From: Liriodendron chinense
Taxonomy: Eukaryota > Streptophyta > Magnoliopsida > Magnoliales > Magnoliaceae
Assembly: GCA_003013855.2 (NCBI GenBank)
Contig: ML058466.1
Location: forward strand, 2,595,501 to 2,659,500
Direction: 5' to 3'
Length of the DNA stretch: 64,000 bases
The notes under the pieces were generated by a model. That model was not told the origin of the DNA, ran no database searches, and was given only the letters and a program-made list of their open reading frames with translations. This document shows, one piece after another, positions 52,311 to 63,138 of the stretch. Positions within the stretch are counted from its first letter, which is position 1. Each line of letters starts with the position of its first letter. Position numbers and translations under genes: made by a program.

Positions 52311-52683
52311 ATTTTTTTTTATTGCTATATCTAGCCGTTTTTGGCACATGCCCTGATAGTTCAACCCATCTCGAGCTAAAACAAATAAAGATCCTACAAA
52401 AAAAAAATGAGGTAAAGGGAAATTCAATCCAACATTCATTATAAGTCATGAATTTTTTTTAAAGGGAAACTCAAAATACATCCCTAGTTCAGTCAATATA
52501 AATGTGAGAAGACTCGTTCCTAATACATCCCCAATTCAGTCAATATAAATACAATGAAGAGTTCTCATTACAAGGAAGAAAAATTCACAAAGAAGCTAAG
52601 ACTCTTGAGTTCCATATAAGTTCCTTTTTGATGAACCAAGGCCCTCTGTCTGCCCACCATTTTCTCTACAACCCTCTGCAAAA
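52311..52683. other. CACTA-2 3' region without gene
   Basis: T/A-rich. Contains two 27-base copies of ATACATCCC(T/C)A(G/A)TTCAGTCAATATAAAT near 52,480 and 52,528. Probably 3' untranslated region of the exon set ending at 52,684. Confidence 0.4.
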
Positions 52684-54653
52684 CTATCTGAGCATAGAAA
52701 CCTCATTGCTCGTGATATGTTCTGGACAGTTGGAGTCTTTCTCTGATAAAGAACCGAGTTGCTGCCTTGGAAGAAGAATTGTTTCCTGCATCACATAAAC
52801 AACCATGAGCGCATTATATCTTAATGCCTTTTGTTCTCATCTTCTTTTGCAATATGATTCCACTACCAAAAGAGGGGGGCAAAGCCTCAAAGTCATTCAT
52901 CAAATTGGTGTGAGCCTCACATGGCTACAGGAGGTACAAGTAATTTCCATCATCCTAGTCATTGAAGTTTACAAATAAATTTGATAAATATGCTACAAAC
53001 TTAAAAGAGTCTATAGCAAGCATTGAAAATTACAAATAAAGAAAGATAAGTACCTCTTTTGATGTAAAACATTCTTTCGCCTCAACAATGCTTAGCGACA
53101 GATTTTCCTACATAAAATTTAAATGGTCTTAGGAAATGTTGAATTAGATGTAATATGGCTTGAAATTTGAACTTTGTTTCAAATAGGTGTTTTAACCGAA
53201 TTACAGTTGGTCTAAATAGTTCTCAACTAATTTAATCACATTCCAGCTGATCTTAATCAAATTCTAACTTACTAGATCTGATTCAAGCCGATTGGAGTAA
53301 ATCAAATTACTAGCATCAAAGCATGGAATTGGTCGATACTGAAGCATGTTCAAACAATTCAAAGCCTAAGGAGTGCTAGGATGGTAGGGGAAGATCATAA
53401 CAAGCTTTTGAGGAAGATGATGCAGTGGATGCAAATGGTAACTATAGCCTAAAACATCTTTTATACCAAATCATTTTTTAGCAAGACAGTTCTCAGCTTC
53501 TTTTTCCAATTGTCAAGACAATTATAGCCTAAAGCATCTAAGGCAACTTCATAAGCACAGACCACAGGCCACATAGCTTGCATTTGTTACTTGCCGATTG
53601 AGTGAGTTTTGAAGCAAGCCCATAAAGAAAGTGTTAAAGCCAGCACCCTGAAGTGATAAGAGTTTGCAACTTCCTACAAAAGATCATCGACTTCTCAATG
53701 GATTGCCAACTGCCAATTAGAACCAAATATTAATCCAAAAGTAGACAAAATGCTATCTACATAAAAAAAAAAAAAAAAAAGACATTTAAAAACATAGGAT
53801 TAGATGTGAGTACTTGGAAGAAGTAAGTTAAATGATTCTTGAAAGAGAATAAACTGCCTAAAACAAATGAGTACTAGAATGCTCCATCAATCTTCAAGAG
53901 CTTAATTCTCGCACAACAACCATTGAGAAATTATTATTTGACAACCATATCAAACTTCTCACTTTCTCACTACACAATCACTATATAATTCTTTAACAAG
54001 GTTTGGTGAAAAAAAGTGTGGGAAGTGAAGGTGAATCACACATCTACCAGCTGAAAATGGCAAAACTAAGGATAAACATACCTGGTCTAGTAATAATCTT
54101 CTAGGACAAATCAAAATTGAAAAGCGTTCAATGGCTTTCTTCAACTAGAATCCATATACAGTCAAATTTTCAAAAACAAGAACAAAATTAAACTTGGCAT
54201 GATCTGGATCTATGGTCATTCCATAGGGTAATGTAAGAAAAGACTCTCTTGAAGAAACATAAAAAAGAATAGCTCAAATTTTGGGAGTGACTATTCACTT
54301 TGAATAAAGTGGAATTGAACCAATTTTGGATATTCATTTCATGAAAACTTAATTGCAATCACTTATACATCCAAATGTAACATACAACTATAATAGCCAC
54401 AATCACATTTATAAACCATCTTGAATCTTACCTTGAGCTTAAGAAAGAATACTTGCTTTTGAAATCCAAACACAATGGCACGAACTGCAAGAGAGATCCA
54501 CGATTAAAGAACAATAGAAAGAGATGCTACATATAGTGCATGAATCTCCAATTACTTCTCCTCTATTTTCCAACAACCAAAGCACTATAGGACAAGAAAA
54601 ACTCAAAATTCTTCTTTCTTCTTCAATGAATTGCAAAATCAATCAAATACTCC

Positions 54654-54706
<53 letters not shown>

Positions 54707-54817
54707 ATTCCATTTACCTCAATTCATCTCTCCTTATAACCAACAAAACAAAATATAAAAAAAAAGTTAGTACTTACTATCTTGTACAAGAAGTTCAGTG
54801 CTGGCAGCATTTGGGAA
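52684..54817 (-). pseudogene. Five consecutive frame-compatible exon candidates of an unidentified spliced gene
   Basis: Minus-strand segments with AG acceptor and GT donor: 54778-54817 (40 b, ...STELLVQD), 54432-54484 (53 b, RAIVFGFQKQVFFLKLK), 54082-54144 (63 b, LKKAIERFSILICPRR...), 53054-53107 (54 b, ENLSLSIVEAKECFTSKE) and 52684-52785 (ETILLPRQQLGSL... to a TAG). Joined lengths keep one open frame with no stop before the end. The first segment and the sequence after its donor resemble the 3' end of the CACTA-1 TNPA-like gene near 48,430, so these may be CACTA-encoded or chimeric 3' exons. Product not recognised; further exons could lie in the gaps. Confidence 0.4.
54655..54704. repeat. 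(GA)n microsatellite
   Basis: About 25 GA units, in an intron of the exon set above. Confidence 0.9.
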
Positions 54818-56142
54818 CTAGCATTTTGTTCAGCCATTATCTTTTGTTATGTGTTTAGAGGGACACGAGAAAGAGGCAACAACCTACAAAAAATGATGTC
54901 AACGTGGAAGTTAACCAACCCTTGAGATACGATCATGCAACAAATCTGAAACAAGCATATTTTTTAATGAACACCTATCCCACTGATGCATATCAAAGCA
55001 GTAAGGTTTTGTTTCAAAAGTACATCACAGTTTCAGCGAAGACAGGTGAATGGGTTGGAAACTTCAGTGAAGCCTTCCAAGCTGTCCATTTATTTTGCAA
55101 ACTGTGCGCCAACTGACCAATGGGTCAACCTGATTCTTGGGCTAGGACGTCAATATAGTGGTGTCATTCTGATGGATGGATTGGATCTCAGACCTTTCTA
55201 AAGAGGCTATTAGGCAAAGAAAAAAAGAGCATTTGCATGGTAGGTACAGAAAAACTATATGCTCCCATTTAACACAAACAATGTGGAGAAATACAATAGA
55301 TGCATGACTAGTCCTTGAACTTCTGGCGTGGTTGCAAAATGCTTCATACATGCTTGTAGATGTGCATTTAAACAGCACAGCATAACCAATAAGTCCTTTC
55401 CAATGTGAAAAATATCTCCAGCATGGAGTGGAAATAATAACACTTTGATTTTAGTTGTAGCCCCACAAGGCGTGAAAACCAGCTCTTGCAGACTTAATCA
55501 AATTCCTTCCACTCCGAGTGAGAACACACAAACAATGACAAAGAAATGGGTGAGTAAAAAGGAAGTTACTTACAAAATTTTAAGTAGATGCATGATCTGC
55601 AAGTAGAATCTTGATCCATCGATCACTTCATGAAGAGTTTCAAGAACAACCAATATCACACAATTATGGAACGATCAATAGAAAAATGTCAGTTTTTCAA
55701 ACTGATTCAATCACTCAAATCGAAAAGAAAAAAAATAGAAGTACATGCTCACAACAGAGTAATGGAAGGATGGATGTGCGGAATCGTTAACATGCCTTCC
55801 TGCAAACAAAGTAAATAATTTAGATTCTTGAATATCAATTTGCATTTGGATGAAACTGTTGAGTCCAACTGTAATAACTAGATGAAATGATCATAATATA
55901 GCATTCATATTGAAGGACTCGGCTTCAAAACCACAATCACGTCACTTTAAAGTTGGACTTGAAAGGAATGCGACTGCCATTTGAGGGCAACTTCCTTACT
56001 CTAAATACAAAATTACTAAGTTCTTGTGTGGGTGTTTGTAAAGCCATCCTTTGCCTCTGATACCAGAAAAGGGAAAAACAGAAAGTTTACTTTGTATTTT
56101 CCATTAGTGTCTACCCAACTTTGTAATTCAAACTCTAGAAAG
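54818..56142. other. CACTA-2 interior, no identified gene
   Basis: Some exon-like pieces on the minus strand (e.g. GGCATGTTAACGATTCC after TTTGCAG near 55,800; ATCATGCATC between TTGCAG and GTAAGT near 55,575-55,600), too short to identify. Confidence 0.3.
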
Positions 56143-56219
56143 TCATAACATGCTTTTGACATGAGCATATGCAAGTGCACCCTTGAACATATAGCTGTCC
56201 ACTCTATCCAGCAAACCAC
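56143..56219 (-). pseudogene. Captured last-exon fragment of a plastid-type CDP-diacylglycerol synthase
   Basis: After the acceptor CTATGCAG, the minus strand encodes GLLDRVDSYMF, then GALAYAHVKSML and TGA. The CdsA family signature ends GHGGxLDRxDSxxF, and plastid CDS4/CDS5-type proteins end with LDRVDSYxFTGALAYxFVK plus a few residues. The intron position right before the second Gly fits an exon starting in the signature. The enzyme makes CDP-diacylglycerol from phosphatidate and CTP in plastid membranes. Only this C-terminal scrap is seen; no other CDS exons recognised, so it is a captured fragment. Confidence 0.6.
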
Positions 56220-57351
56220 CTGCATAGAAGGTATCCATGTCTTCATCAACAACACAAACAATAAGAAGAATTGCATTCCACCAATTTAATGAACATGACA
56301 AACTGATGGATATAATTCTTAAAAATGTGAAGGTAGGCTACAAGATAAGCCATGCAGAACAAAGATCAGTTAATAGAATTAATGTGAATCATAGATCAGG
56401 CAGGCTTTAATTGTTCAATGTGGTATACGGTTTCCAACAATCCAGATTAAAGCTAATTTCATATCTGAAATCAGCACCACATAAATAGGCCATGATTGTC
56501 ACTTTAAGCCCTATTTTGAACAGTCTAATGCCCTGTTTGATTGTCACTTTCAAATACTTTAGTTTCAATTCAAGACGTAGAACACCAAACAAAAAAAAAA
56601 AAAAAAAAAAAACATCAAGAAAGATATATAATAAGCTGAGCAAGTTCAAGAACCTCTAACAGGTTGTTTGGTGGACGCCACAATCTCTAATACATAATGA
56701 TGAAATAGAAGAAGAAAAAAAAAGACCAGAAAAAAGTGTACCATGGATAGGTGAAACCATAGAAATCAGAAAAATTCCATCCTAATTCCTATTTAATGAT
56801 CAGATCAGTAACTCACTACAGATTGCTACAACAAAAGTGAAAAATGGTCCACATTCATTGGGTAAAATGAAAAAACAACATCCACAAATCAAATGGTTAG
56901 CATTATGCAATCATCACAATTTCAAGGTGATGCCCCATCTATAAAGGGGGTGTCACATGAAAGCCCCAGATCACTGCACAAACCACTCACGAATGCACTG
57001 CATGACCCACACACAAATGCTGAATCCAGATTGCCCATTTTCAATTACAAAACACAAATGCACTGCATGTATTGACATGGCACATTCAAGACCTGGGCTG
57101 TCCATAGATCCCCATGGTGAGTGTCCTTAGCTAGAAAATCCAACGGGTTCATTAATTAAGTGGACTAGAAAGAAATGCAGTTAGAAAAAAAATGACAAGC
57201 AAGGGTCTATGTTCGATGTTCAATGTTCATGTGTTGCTCACCTAATCTATGCATTGAAGTAACTGTGCCCGATGAACATCTCAGGCCCCCGCATGTGTCC
57301 CATTGGCAGATGTGAGGTGCTTGTGTCTTGCATTTCCAGTTCAACACCATT
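56220..57351. other. CACTA-2 interior, no gene seen
   Basis: AT-rich; poly-A tract at about 56,588-56,611. No motif. Confidence 0.4.
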
Positions 57352-57560
57352 TGAAAAATTGAAAATGGTGATGACTTCAAATCATACCTGATTATGACCC
57401 ATGGCAGGAGCAGCACAATAAAGATCAATGCTTGCTTCAGATGGTTCAATATTACGCTTCCTATTGCCAATCAAAGGGAAACTCCCTGCTACATACAAAA
57501 AATGGTGTCTTAACAAAAAATTCAAGTTAAAATAAAAAGGACTACTGAGAATTAATTAAA
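57352..57560 (-). repeat. Direct repeat copy 1 containing a spliceable exon
   Basis: About 205 bases nearly the same as 59,580-59,786. It contains a minus-strand exon candidate 57388-57485 (98 b; acceptor GTAGCAG, donor GTATGA) encoding FPLIGNRKRNIEPSEAS and then LYCAAPAMGHNQ. Family not recognised. Confidence 0.7.
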
Positions 57561-58779
57561 AGCAGGTTGGCAATCAAAAGCACCAGATCCACTACCATAT
57601 TTGTACCCATTTGGGCTTTCTTTTCCTTTCCTTTTCTTGACCTCTGTTTGTCATTTTTTTCGGAGACAGTTGTATCAATCAGTTGTGTTGTCTTGTAGTC
57701 TTCAATTTGCCACTGTCCTATTTCATAGATGCATAGGCACAATGACTAGAATGGGAATAATCACCAATGCAAACAAATGAATCCCTAAAGTGAACAAACA
57801 AATAACAAACCTGAACAAACAGTGATAACCATCATGATATGCCAATTTGGCATATGCATAGTAAACGAGCCCATACATATTTGCAAGGAAAACCATTGGC
57901 AACCAATTCCCAGCATGCCAACATGTATCCATTGAATTTCGCCACCACTTTTACCCTCCAATCATCACTAATTTCCATATAAACAAAGTAACAGGCTCCA
58001 TAGGAAAGGACCCCAACCAACTCCAAACAAAACACACAACAACAAGACAATGGAAGCCAAAGAAAAATCAGCGCCATGTTCATATTCTGTTTTCTCACCA
58101 AAGAGAAGGGTCTTGATGCTTCCATTGCCCATGGACACTATCATACTTCAACATGCAAGTCTGCATGCACCACACATCTGTCCATTTTACATGCATGCAT
58201 ACATGGTTGCTCATGCATATATACAAGCATGAATACAAGCAATGCCTCTATTATGGAGGAAAAGATGCTTTCTACAAAACAATGCTTACGAGAAATTGTG
58301 AGAAAGAACAAGCTATTTCCCTCATTGTTCCCGAATCTTTTGCTTGACAAATTGAAATTTTTCATGGAAAATTTAATTGAAGATTGACTGATCATGATTA
58401 AAGGAAATGAGAGGGTCGGTCAATGATGAGCCTTTCAATTCACTGTTCAACAACCAATGGCACCATCAGGTGAAGGATACTGTCCGTCCAACAGATGCAT
58501 TACCTACCTGCATTTGAATCTGGCCACTTAGTAGATTTTTACCATCCTTTTGAAGGATACAATTTTGGACGGGTAATTGAAAGGCTCGCTTAGCTTCTAC
58601 CATGTCTCAAATCAATGTCACTCCTAAAATTGTATGTTTATTCAACGATAATGCTCCAAACAGGTCTACTGCATAAAAACTCCTCAACCCACACACAGAT
58701 GGATGAAGAAAACAGAACTAACCTGCCTCAGGAAACGAGCATGTCATTCAGAGAAAGTGCCGATAGTTGATCAGTTGGG
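57561..58779. other. CACTA-2 interior, no identified gene
   Basis: The minus strand has an open stretch 58125-57832 (hydrophobic and Cys-rich, no known motif); I do not call it a gene. GCATGCAT words near 58,150-58,230. Confidence 0.3.
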
Positions 58780-58965
58780 GTTCAGCCACCTGCTACTGCT
58801 GCTGCTGCTGCTGCCACCTTCGCCTTTAAAGCTTCCGGAGACGTCAACAGGTGCAGCACCTCAGTCTGGTCCATCTCCAGAAGCATGCCTGTCACCCTAG
58901 CTGCTGCTGCTGCTTCAGCCACCTTCGCCTTTAAAGCTTCCGGAGACCCTCTAACGCTGACCAAT
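58780..58965. repeat. Duplicated (GCT)n plus CACCTTCGCCTTTAAAGC unit
   Basis: Two copies, about 58,788-58,840 and 58,898-58,948, of a GCTGCTGCTGC run followed by CACCTTCGCCTTTAAAGC and TTCCGGAGAC. The phrase GAGACCCTCTAACGCTGACCA follows the second copy and recurs at about 59,090. Might be a captured 5' leader; unidentified. Confidence 0.6.
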
Positions 58966-59089
58966 GGTGTTTCGAAAGCACTAAAGAAGGAAGCCATGCT
59001 TTTTGTCCTCAGCAAATCTAACATTGACAGGAAGGCCCTCTGGTTCTTCTAACATCTATATATTAAAATACCAATACTTGACCAAATTT

Positions 59090-59465
59090 GAGACCCTCTA
59101 ACGCTGACCACTATAGACAGTTTTGAGACCAAATCTCACTGTTCAAAATGAGTAAAATTGAGTGCAATTCGTTGTCCAAATCAGGCAGATTGGTGTGCTC
59201 GAAACGTGGCCCAACTTAGACAGTTTTGTGGGCCCAAAACATGGTATAGCTAGGCTGATTTGAGGGTCAAAGATGGCCCAACCGGTGGCCATAAAGACAG
59301 ATCCCACACACTGTCCAAAATTTGGCCAGAATTAGACCCACATATTGCACATTTTTGTGTTCCCACACACTGTCCATTTTCGGACAGCTTTGGGTTCCCA
59401 AAAAGGGGATCGTTTTGACCCCAAATGTTGTCCAATTCATGGACAGGTCTGGCCCCAAACAGATA
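59090..59465. repeat. Degenerate repeat around TGTCCAAT...GGACAG
   Basis: Variants of TGTCC(A/T)nnnTnnGGACAG and TTTGGGCCCAAAA recur 6-8 times, each roughly palindromic, spaced about 40-60 bases. Confidence 0.5.
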
Positions 59466-59579
59466 GTGTCGAACGTCTACTATTTGGGAATTCTTCCACA
59501 AAGCACCAACAAAATCAGATGGTGATTGGGCAGAATTCACCTGCATTGTTGGCATTCCAAATCTGCTCAAATGGCCCAA

Positions 59580-59786
59580 ATGAAGAATTGAAAATGGTGA
59601 TGACTTCAAATCATACCTGATTATGACCCATGGCAAGAGCAGCACAATAAAGAACGCTTGCTTCAGATAGTTCAATATTACCCATCCTATTGCCAATAAA
59701 AGGGAAACTCCCTGCTACATACACAAAATGGTGTCTTAACAAAAAATTCAAGTTAAAATATATAAGATTGCTGAGAATTAATTAAA
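59580..59786 (-). repeat. Direct repeat copy 2 containing a spliceable exon
   Basis: Copy of 57,352-57,560. The exon 59617-59711 is 95 bases: three fewer than copy 1, so the frame is kept (SEASVLYCAALAMGHNQ). Acceptor and donor are preserved. Confidence 0.7.
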
Positions 59787-60526
59787 CAGTGGGGCCATCC
59801 TATTGGATGGGTTGAAAACTGCCCAAACCTGAAATTTGAGCTATCCTCAGGGCAAACCCAAGAAGCCATGCTGATCACAAACAACCAATCTGGGGACATT
59901 TTCCATTTGCATCAAACTCTACCTGTAATACTTGGCATCAGATACTCATTGAGGTGCAGGTTCTAGTTAATTTATAAATAGGCAAAGTAACATAGAAGAA
60001 AATCAAAATAGAAGAAAATAATAACAACTCGTATTTTGAAACTTGTAATGAGAATTTACCTCGTTTTGTATAGAAACTGATATTAGAACTGATTGAAGCA
60101 GTCCTACACACATATATTCTCCAAAAACCTTGTAACAAAAATACAAATCATCATGAAAACTGTAGAAAGAAGAAATATTATCTTACTTGCAATCTATAAA
60201 AAAGTAACATAGGAATAGAAACCATACCCATACATAGCTCCTTCTCCCTCCTCCTTTATCCGGGCTTGGGACTGGCAATGCAAGGAGATTTGCATTGGCG
60301 GAGTTAAAAAAGGGCTTAAGCTCCATTTGATTTAAATCAAATGGAGCCTAAAACTATAAAGTACCAAATTAGTTCAAAATTAGAAAAAAACAAACATATA
60401 TAGAAAAAAACATGCATACGAAAAACATCTTCAACTATAGAGTACCAAATTAGTTCAAAAGTAACTTAAATTGTTAGAGCACAAAATTAATTCAAATTAC
60501 TGAAATATCAAAGAGTCCTTCCCCCA
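59787..60526. other. CACTA-2 spacer 3' of the TNPA-like gene
   Basis: AT-rich, no gene. Holds a 28-bp perfect palindrome (60320-60347) and two copies of AACTATARAGTACCAAATTA about 82 bases apart (60,351 and 60,433). Confidence 0.45.
60320..60347. repeat. 28-bp perfect palindrome
   Basis: GCTCCATTTGATTT joined to its exact reverse complement, no loop. Confidence 0.9.
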
Positions 60527-60772
60527 TTACACAAATGATCCCGGACTGGCCTCTCCAAGTGTAGTTGCGAACCCATCTTCGATCCACAAAGGAGCATTAG
60601 GTTGTATAATCTCAGTCAGGATAACAACAAAAGCTCCTTCCTCCAACTTATGGTTATGGACAACTGCATTCGGATCAACTGCATTCGGATCAACTTCGTG
60701 TACTTGACCACAAGCAACTACACCACGTTTTCCCCAACCAAGCAAGTCGCATCTCTTACTGATATATATCAA
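60527..60772 (-). pseudogene. CACTA-2 TNPA-like protein, C-terminal domain
   Basis: Minus strand: GWGKRGVVACGQVHEVDPN, a small tandem duplication of DPNAV (15 bases, 60,661-60,690), then LEEGAFVVILTEIIQPNAPLW, GFATTLGEASPGSF. This matches the same C-terminal domain as CACTA-1 48,427-48,738, but is highly diverged from it. Ends with TAA at 60,527. Confidence 0.6.
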
Positions 60773-60863
60773 ATCCGGCTACATGTACACATATAAAATG
60801 ACATAGTTATTATTAGTGTTTATAATACAATTGTAAGCTCAATACAGTATCAAATTTAAACTT

Positions 60864-61136
60864 TCATACCGATGATGCCTGAGTGGATCGAGCGGTTGGT
60901 GGTGTTGTAGGGTTTTTATCAAACTGAGCCTCTTGTTGCTTATCTTGCTGCAGAATCATCCATGCCTTAAATTCAACCAATGTTTTCTTTATCTCTACTA
61001 TCTCCTGCGATAGACTCTCTTTTTCTTTTGTCACTGTCTCCACTTTTGAACGGATAGGGGCTGACTTCTTCAATCCAGTCTTGCTTACGGAGCAACCTAG
61101 ACCCCTTATTCGCCCTCTAATGTCAGGACCAACCAA
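60864..61136 (-). pseudogene. CACTA-2 TNPA-like protein, coiled-coil exon
   Basis: Minus strand: GRIRGLGCSVSKTGLKKSAP, then KVETVTKEKESLSQEI with a heptad-rich stretch to about residue 68, then T/S/A-rich text. The GRVRGLGxGV block is typical of En/Spm ORF1. Exons on both sides show matching splice signals. Confidence 0.7.
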
Positions 61137-61311
61137 CTATAAAACATTACAAACTTAGGCTATTAGGTAATGCATAATTAGTATGAAACTCAAGTAATTT
61201 TTTAACTGTGTTAGTACCTGTGTGAGGGCATCATCAATGCCGCTCGTCTAGAAGTAGGATTGGTACTATAAAGCTCGCTTAGCTTTTCCTGTGACAAAAA
61301 ACAAATGGTGC

Positions 61312-61610
61312 TTAACAATTCAAAGTTATAGAATGGCATTTCAGAAGGGCAACGATAAGTGATATGAGGGGTGAACTTACAGCGAGATCAGGAAACTGGA
61401 CAACTTTGTCCTTCCTCGTATGGGATCTTAAGTAGACATCACCTCTACCTACCTCTACATCAGATGTAAGATTCCTCTCCATTGCCTTTGCCACATTACA
61501 TGTTGTTCAAACATGCATTATTCATAGAGTTAGATGACTAATAATTCAAAATAATGTTTAATTTTAAATTGGGATACTTATTCTTACCATTTGATGGCGA
61601 GTAACAGCCA
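61312..61610 (-). pseudogene. CACTA-2 TNPA-like protein, middle exons
   Basis: The minus strand encodes MAVTRHQM (61,590-61,612) before a donor, then MAKAMERNL, VGRGDVYLRSHTRKDKVVQFPDLA: the family block (R)xDVYLRSHTRKDG. The final part of the open frame reads into the intron. Confidence 0.65.
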
Positions 61611-61943
61611 TGCTGCACCGCCCAAGACAGGCAGGTCCTTTTAGCTTGGCCCGATTGACTTTATTCCTTGCGCTTGCATTCTTGAATTGCTCAGTGTTGT
61701 GTTGATCCACAAAGACCCTCCAATCCTCCATAGGGACACCGGGGGGGGGTGGGCTGGACTGTCTCTCACAACCACAAGATCATTGTTTTTAATATATTTT
61801 GCAGTCAACCTTTTTTTATAATTTCTCCATGTTTCATTGATGCGGCGTGTTACATATATAAGACTCGCATCCCAACTTTGACCGTCAAACTCATAAAGTC
61901 GTGACAATGCATCTGTGACTGTCTGAATATCTATACGAGGCAC
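61600..61943 (-). pseudogene. CACTA-2 TNPA-like protein, upstream exon
   Basis: Minus strand: YVTRRINETWRNYKKRLTAKY, a frameshift in a G run near 61,741-61,748, then text corresponding to EDWRVFVDQHNTEQF and NKVNRAKLKGPACLGRC. Both are strong blocks of CACTA ORF1 proteins. Confidence 0.7.
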
Positions 61944-62180
61944 TTGGCGAAAGTCCTGGTATATGATCGGGATATGAGCACGGGTGAGGACACCGATTTG
62001 TGTTGCAAAGTCTCTATGATTGGGAGAGAGAACTCATTCGGTTGCCCGAATTCGTTTGTCTTTAGAACTTTTTTTCTATCTTGTTGCACATCTAGAGAAG
62101 CACCCCTTGTAGGGCCTCTCTTCTGGATGAAGAAGAAGATGGCACAACTGCATAAAAAGAATAATAGGTATATGCACATG
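61931..62180 (-). pseudogene. CACTA-2 TNPA-like protein, N-terminal block
   Basis: Minus strand: KRGPTRGASLDVQQDRKKVL, FGQPNEFSLPIIETLQHKSV, then PIIYQDFRQVP-like text in the next frame near 61,940-61,975. It fits the RGPTR...GQP start block of En/Spm ORF1. The true start would be upstream in another exon. Confidence 0.6.
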
Positions 62181-62240
62181 TTATAGACAAAATAATGGAG
62201 ACCAGCTCAGCTATTAAAGATTGTATACGGACGCCCATTT

Positions 62241-62396
62241 GACTCGCGAGATCATCTGATCGAGAGTTGCAGATTGGGAAAGTACGGAAGTAACTCTTGA
62301 GATCATCTGATCGAGAGTCGCAGATCGGGTAAGTGCGGGATGCTCATCCGACTCTCGAGATCATATGCTCGAGAGTCGTAGGATGGATAAATACGG
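62241..62396. repeat. Three tandem units with inner palindrome CTCTCGAG...CTCGAGAG
   Basis: Units begin near 62241, 62293 and 62351 (52-58 bases) with ACTCTCGAGATCAT(C/A)TG followed by (A/C)TCGAGAGTCG. In the third the arms CTCTCGAG and CTCGAGAG are perfect with an 8-base centre. Similar in style to the LTR palindrome boxes. The third unit is also the outermost visible part of the large inverted repeat. Confidence 0.7.
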
Positions 62397-63138
62397 AGCA
62401 CCTATTCGCAAGGCTTCGAGCTCCCCTAGCCGATGGTCAGATAAAGCGAAGCAAAGATTCCCTTCTTGAACAGCGAGCAGACTTCTCACAAGTCGTTGGA
62501 AGGTATTACGTCAGAGTGAGCAAGCACTTGGACTCACGACCATGTTCCAACTTGCGAACAGTTTTTTGCGGTTACACCTCTTAACCTTCAGTACCAGCAC
62601 CCGATTCCCGTCGAGCAGCTTGTCCAATCCCTCTGCGATGCCAGGCAGGGCTACACCCAGTTCGGTGGTTTCCGTCTTCATCGGCGTCTCCTTCCTTTTC
62701 GGTGGTTATGACTCCAACTACGGTTTCCAGCTCTACATGAGCGATCAACGCTATTACTACGCCTATCGGCAGCCCGTGTAGGTCGGTTTTTGGGCTTATC
62801 TTCTCGAGTGGTTCCGGATCTCAAGGGATTGCCATCAAGGGACTTGATTGCAGAAATAAGTCATTAGGTTGGATCTCGTCTCCAAAGATGAGGATCTTAT
62901 CATCCTTTATCTCAGAGACGGACATTTACCAGAGGACAAGAAAGCTGCAAGGAAAATTCATCTCCGGGCTGCCAGGTATACTTTACAAGATGGAATATTA
63001 TTCCACAAAAGCTTTTCCTTGCCTTATTTAAGGTGTCTTCATCCAGAAGAAGCACTTCGTGTTCTAGATGAAGTACACCAGGGGGCATGTGGTAACCATC
63101 CCAGGGGATGATCCCTAGCATATAAAGTGATGAGGCAA
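62357..63138 (+). repeat. Left arm of large inverted repeat
   Basis: The reverse complement of 63,217-64,000, with only scattered single-base differences and 1-base indels seen by eye. Contains, left to right, unknown sequence, a proteasome alpha-4 fragment (about 62,598-62,780) and a gypsy integrase fragment (62,869-63,138). Confidence 0.92.
62598..62780 (+). pseudogene. Captured fragment of proteasome subunit alpha type-4 (left arm)
   Basis: In mixed frames the plus strand reads QYQHPIPVEQLVQSLCDARQ, GYTQFGG, then VSFLFGGYDSNYGFQLYMSD, matching plant PAC1 (20S proteasome alpha-4; family: PVEQLVQSLCDxKQGYTQFGGLRPFGVSFLFAGWD..GFQLYMSDPSG). An extra T in CGTCTTCATC breaks the frame in this arm. 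After SD the text diverges, so the fragment ends near 62,740. Alpha-4 is part of the outer ring of the 20S core in cytosol and nucleus; this scrap cannot encode it. Confidence 0.8.

Larger units (their letters stand above)
52043..62200 (-). mobile_element. CACTA-2: second En/Spm-type transposon, nested in CACTA-1
   Basis: The left end CACTACAAAAAAGGGG is followed by dense CTACGGATTATATCCGTAG-type subterminal repeats. A TNPA-like gene on the minus strand lies at 60.5-62.2 kb. The insertion lies about 70 bases beyond an exon start of CACTA-1's transposase, probably in an intron. The right terminal repeat is not in the window, and the right limit given is only where recognisable gene text ends. 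Confidence 0.75.

Noticed and set aside
55142..55378. Minus-strand 78-codon ORF as a gene
   Set aside because: Cys- and Ser-rich text with no recognised motif and overlapping alternative frames; evidence too weak.
58782..59024. Ala-rich minus-strand ORF with two copies of SPEALKAKVA
   Set aside because: Generated by a duplicated (GCT)n unit; no recognised family and no splice context, so kept only as a repeat.
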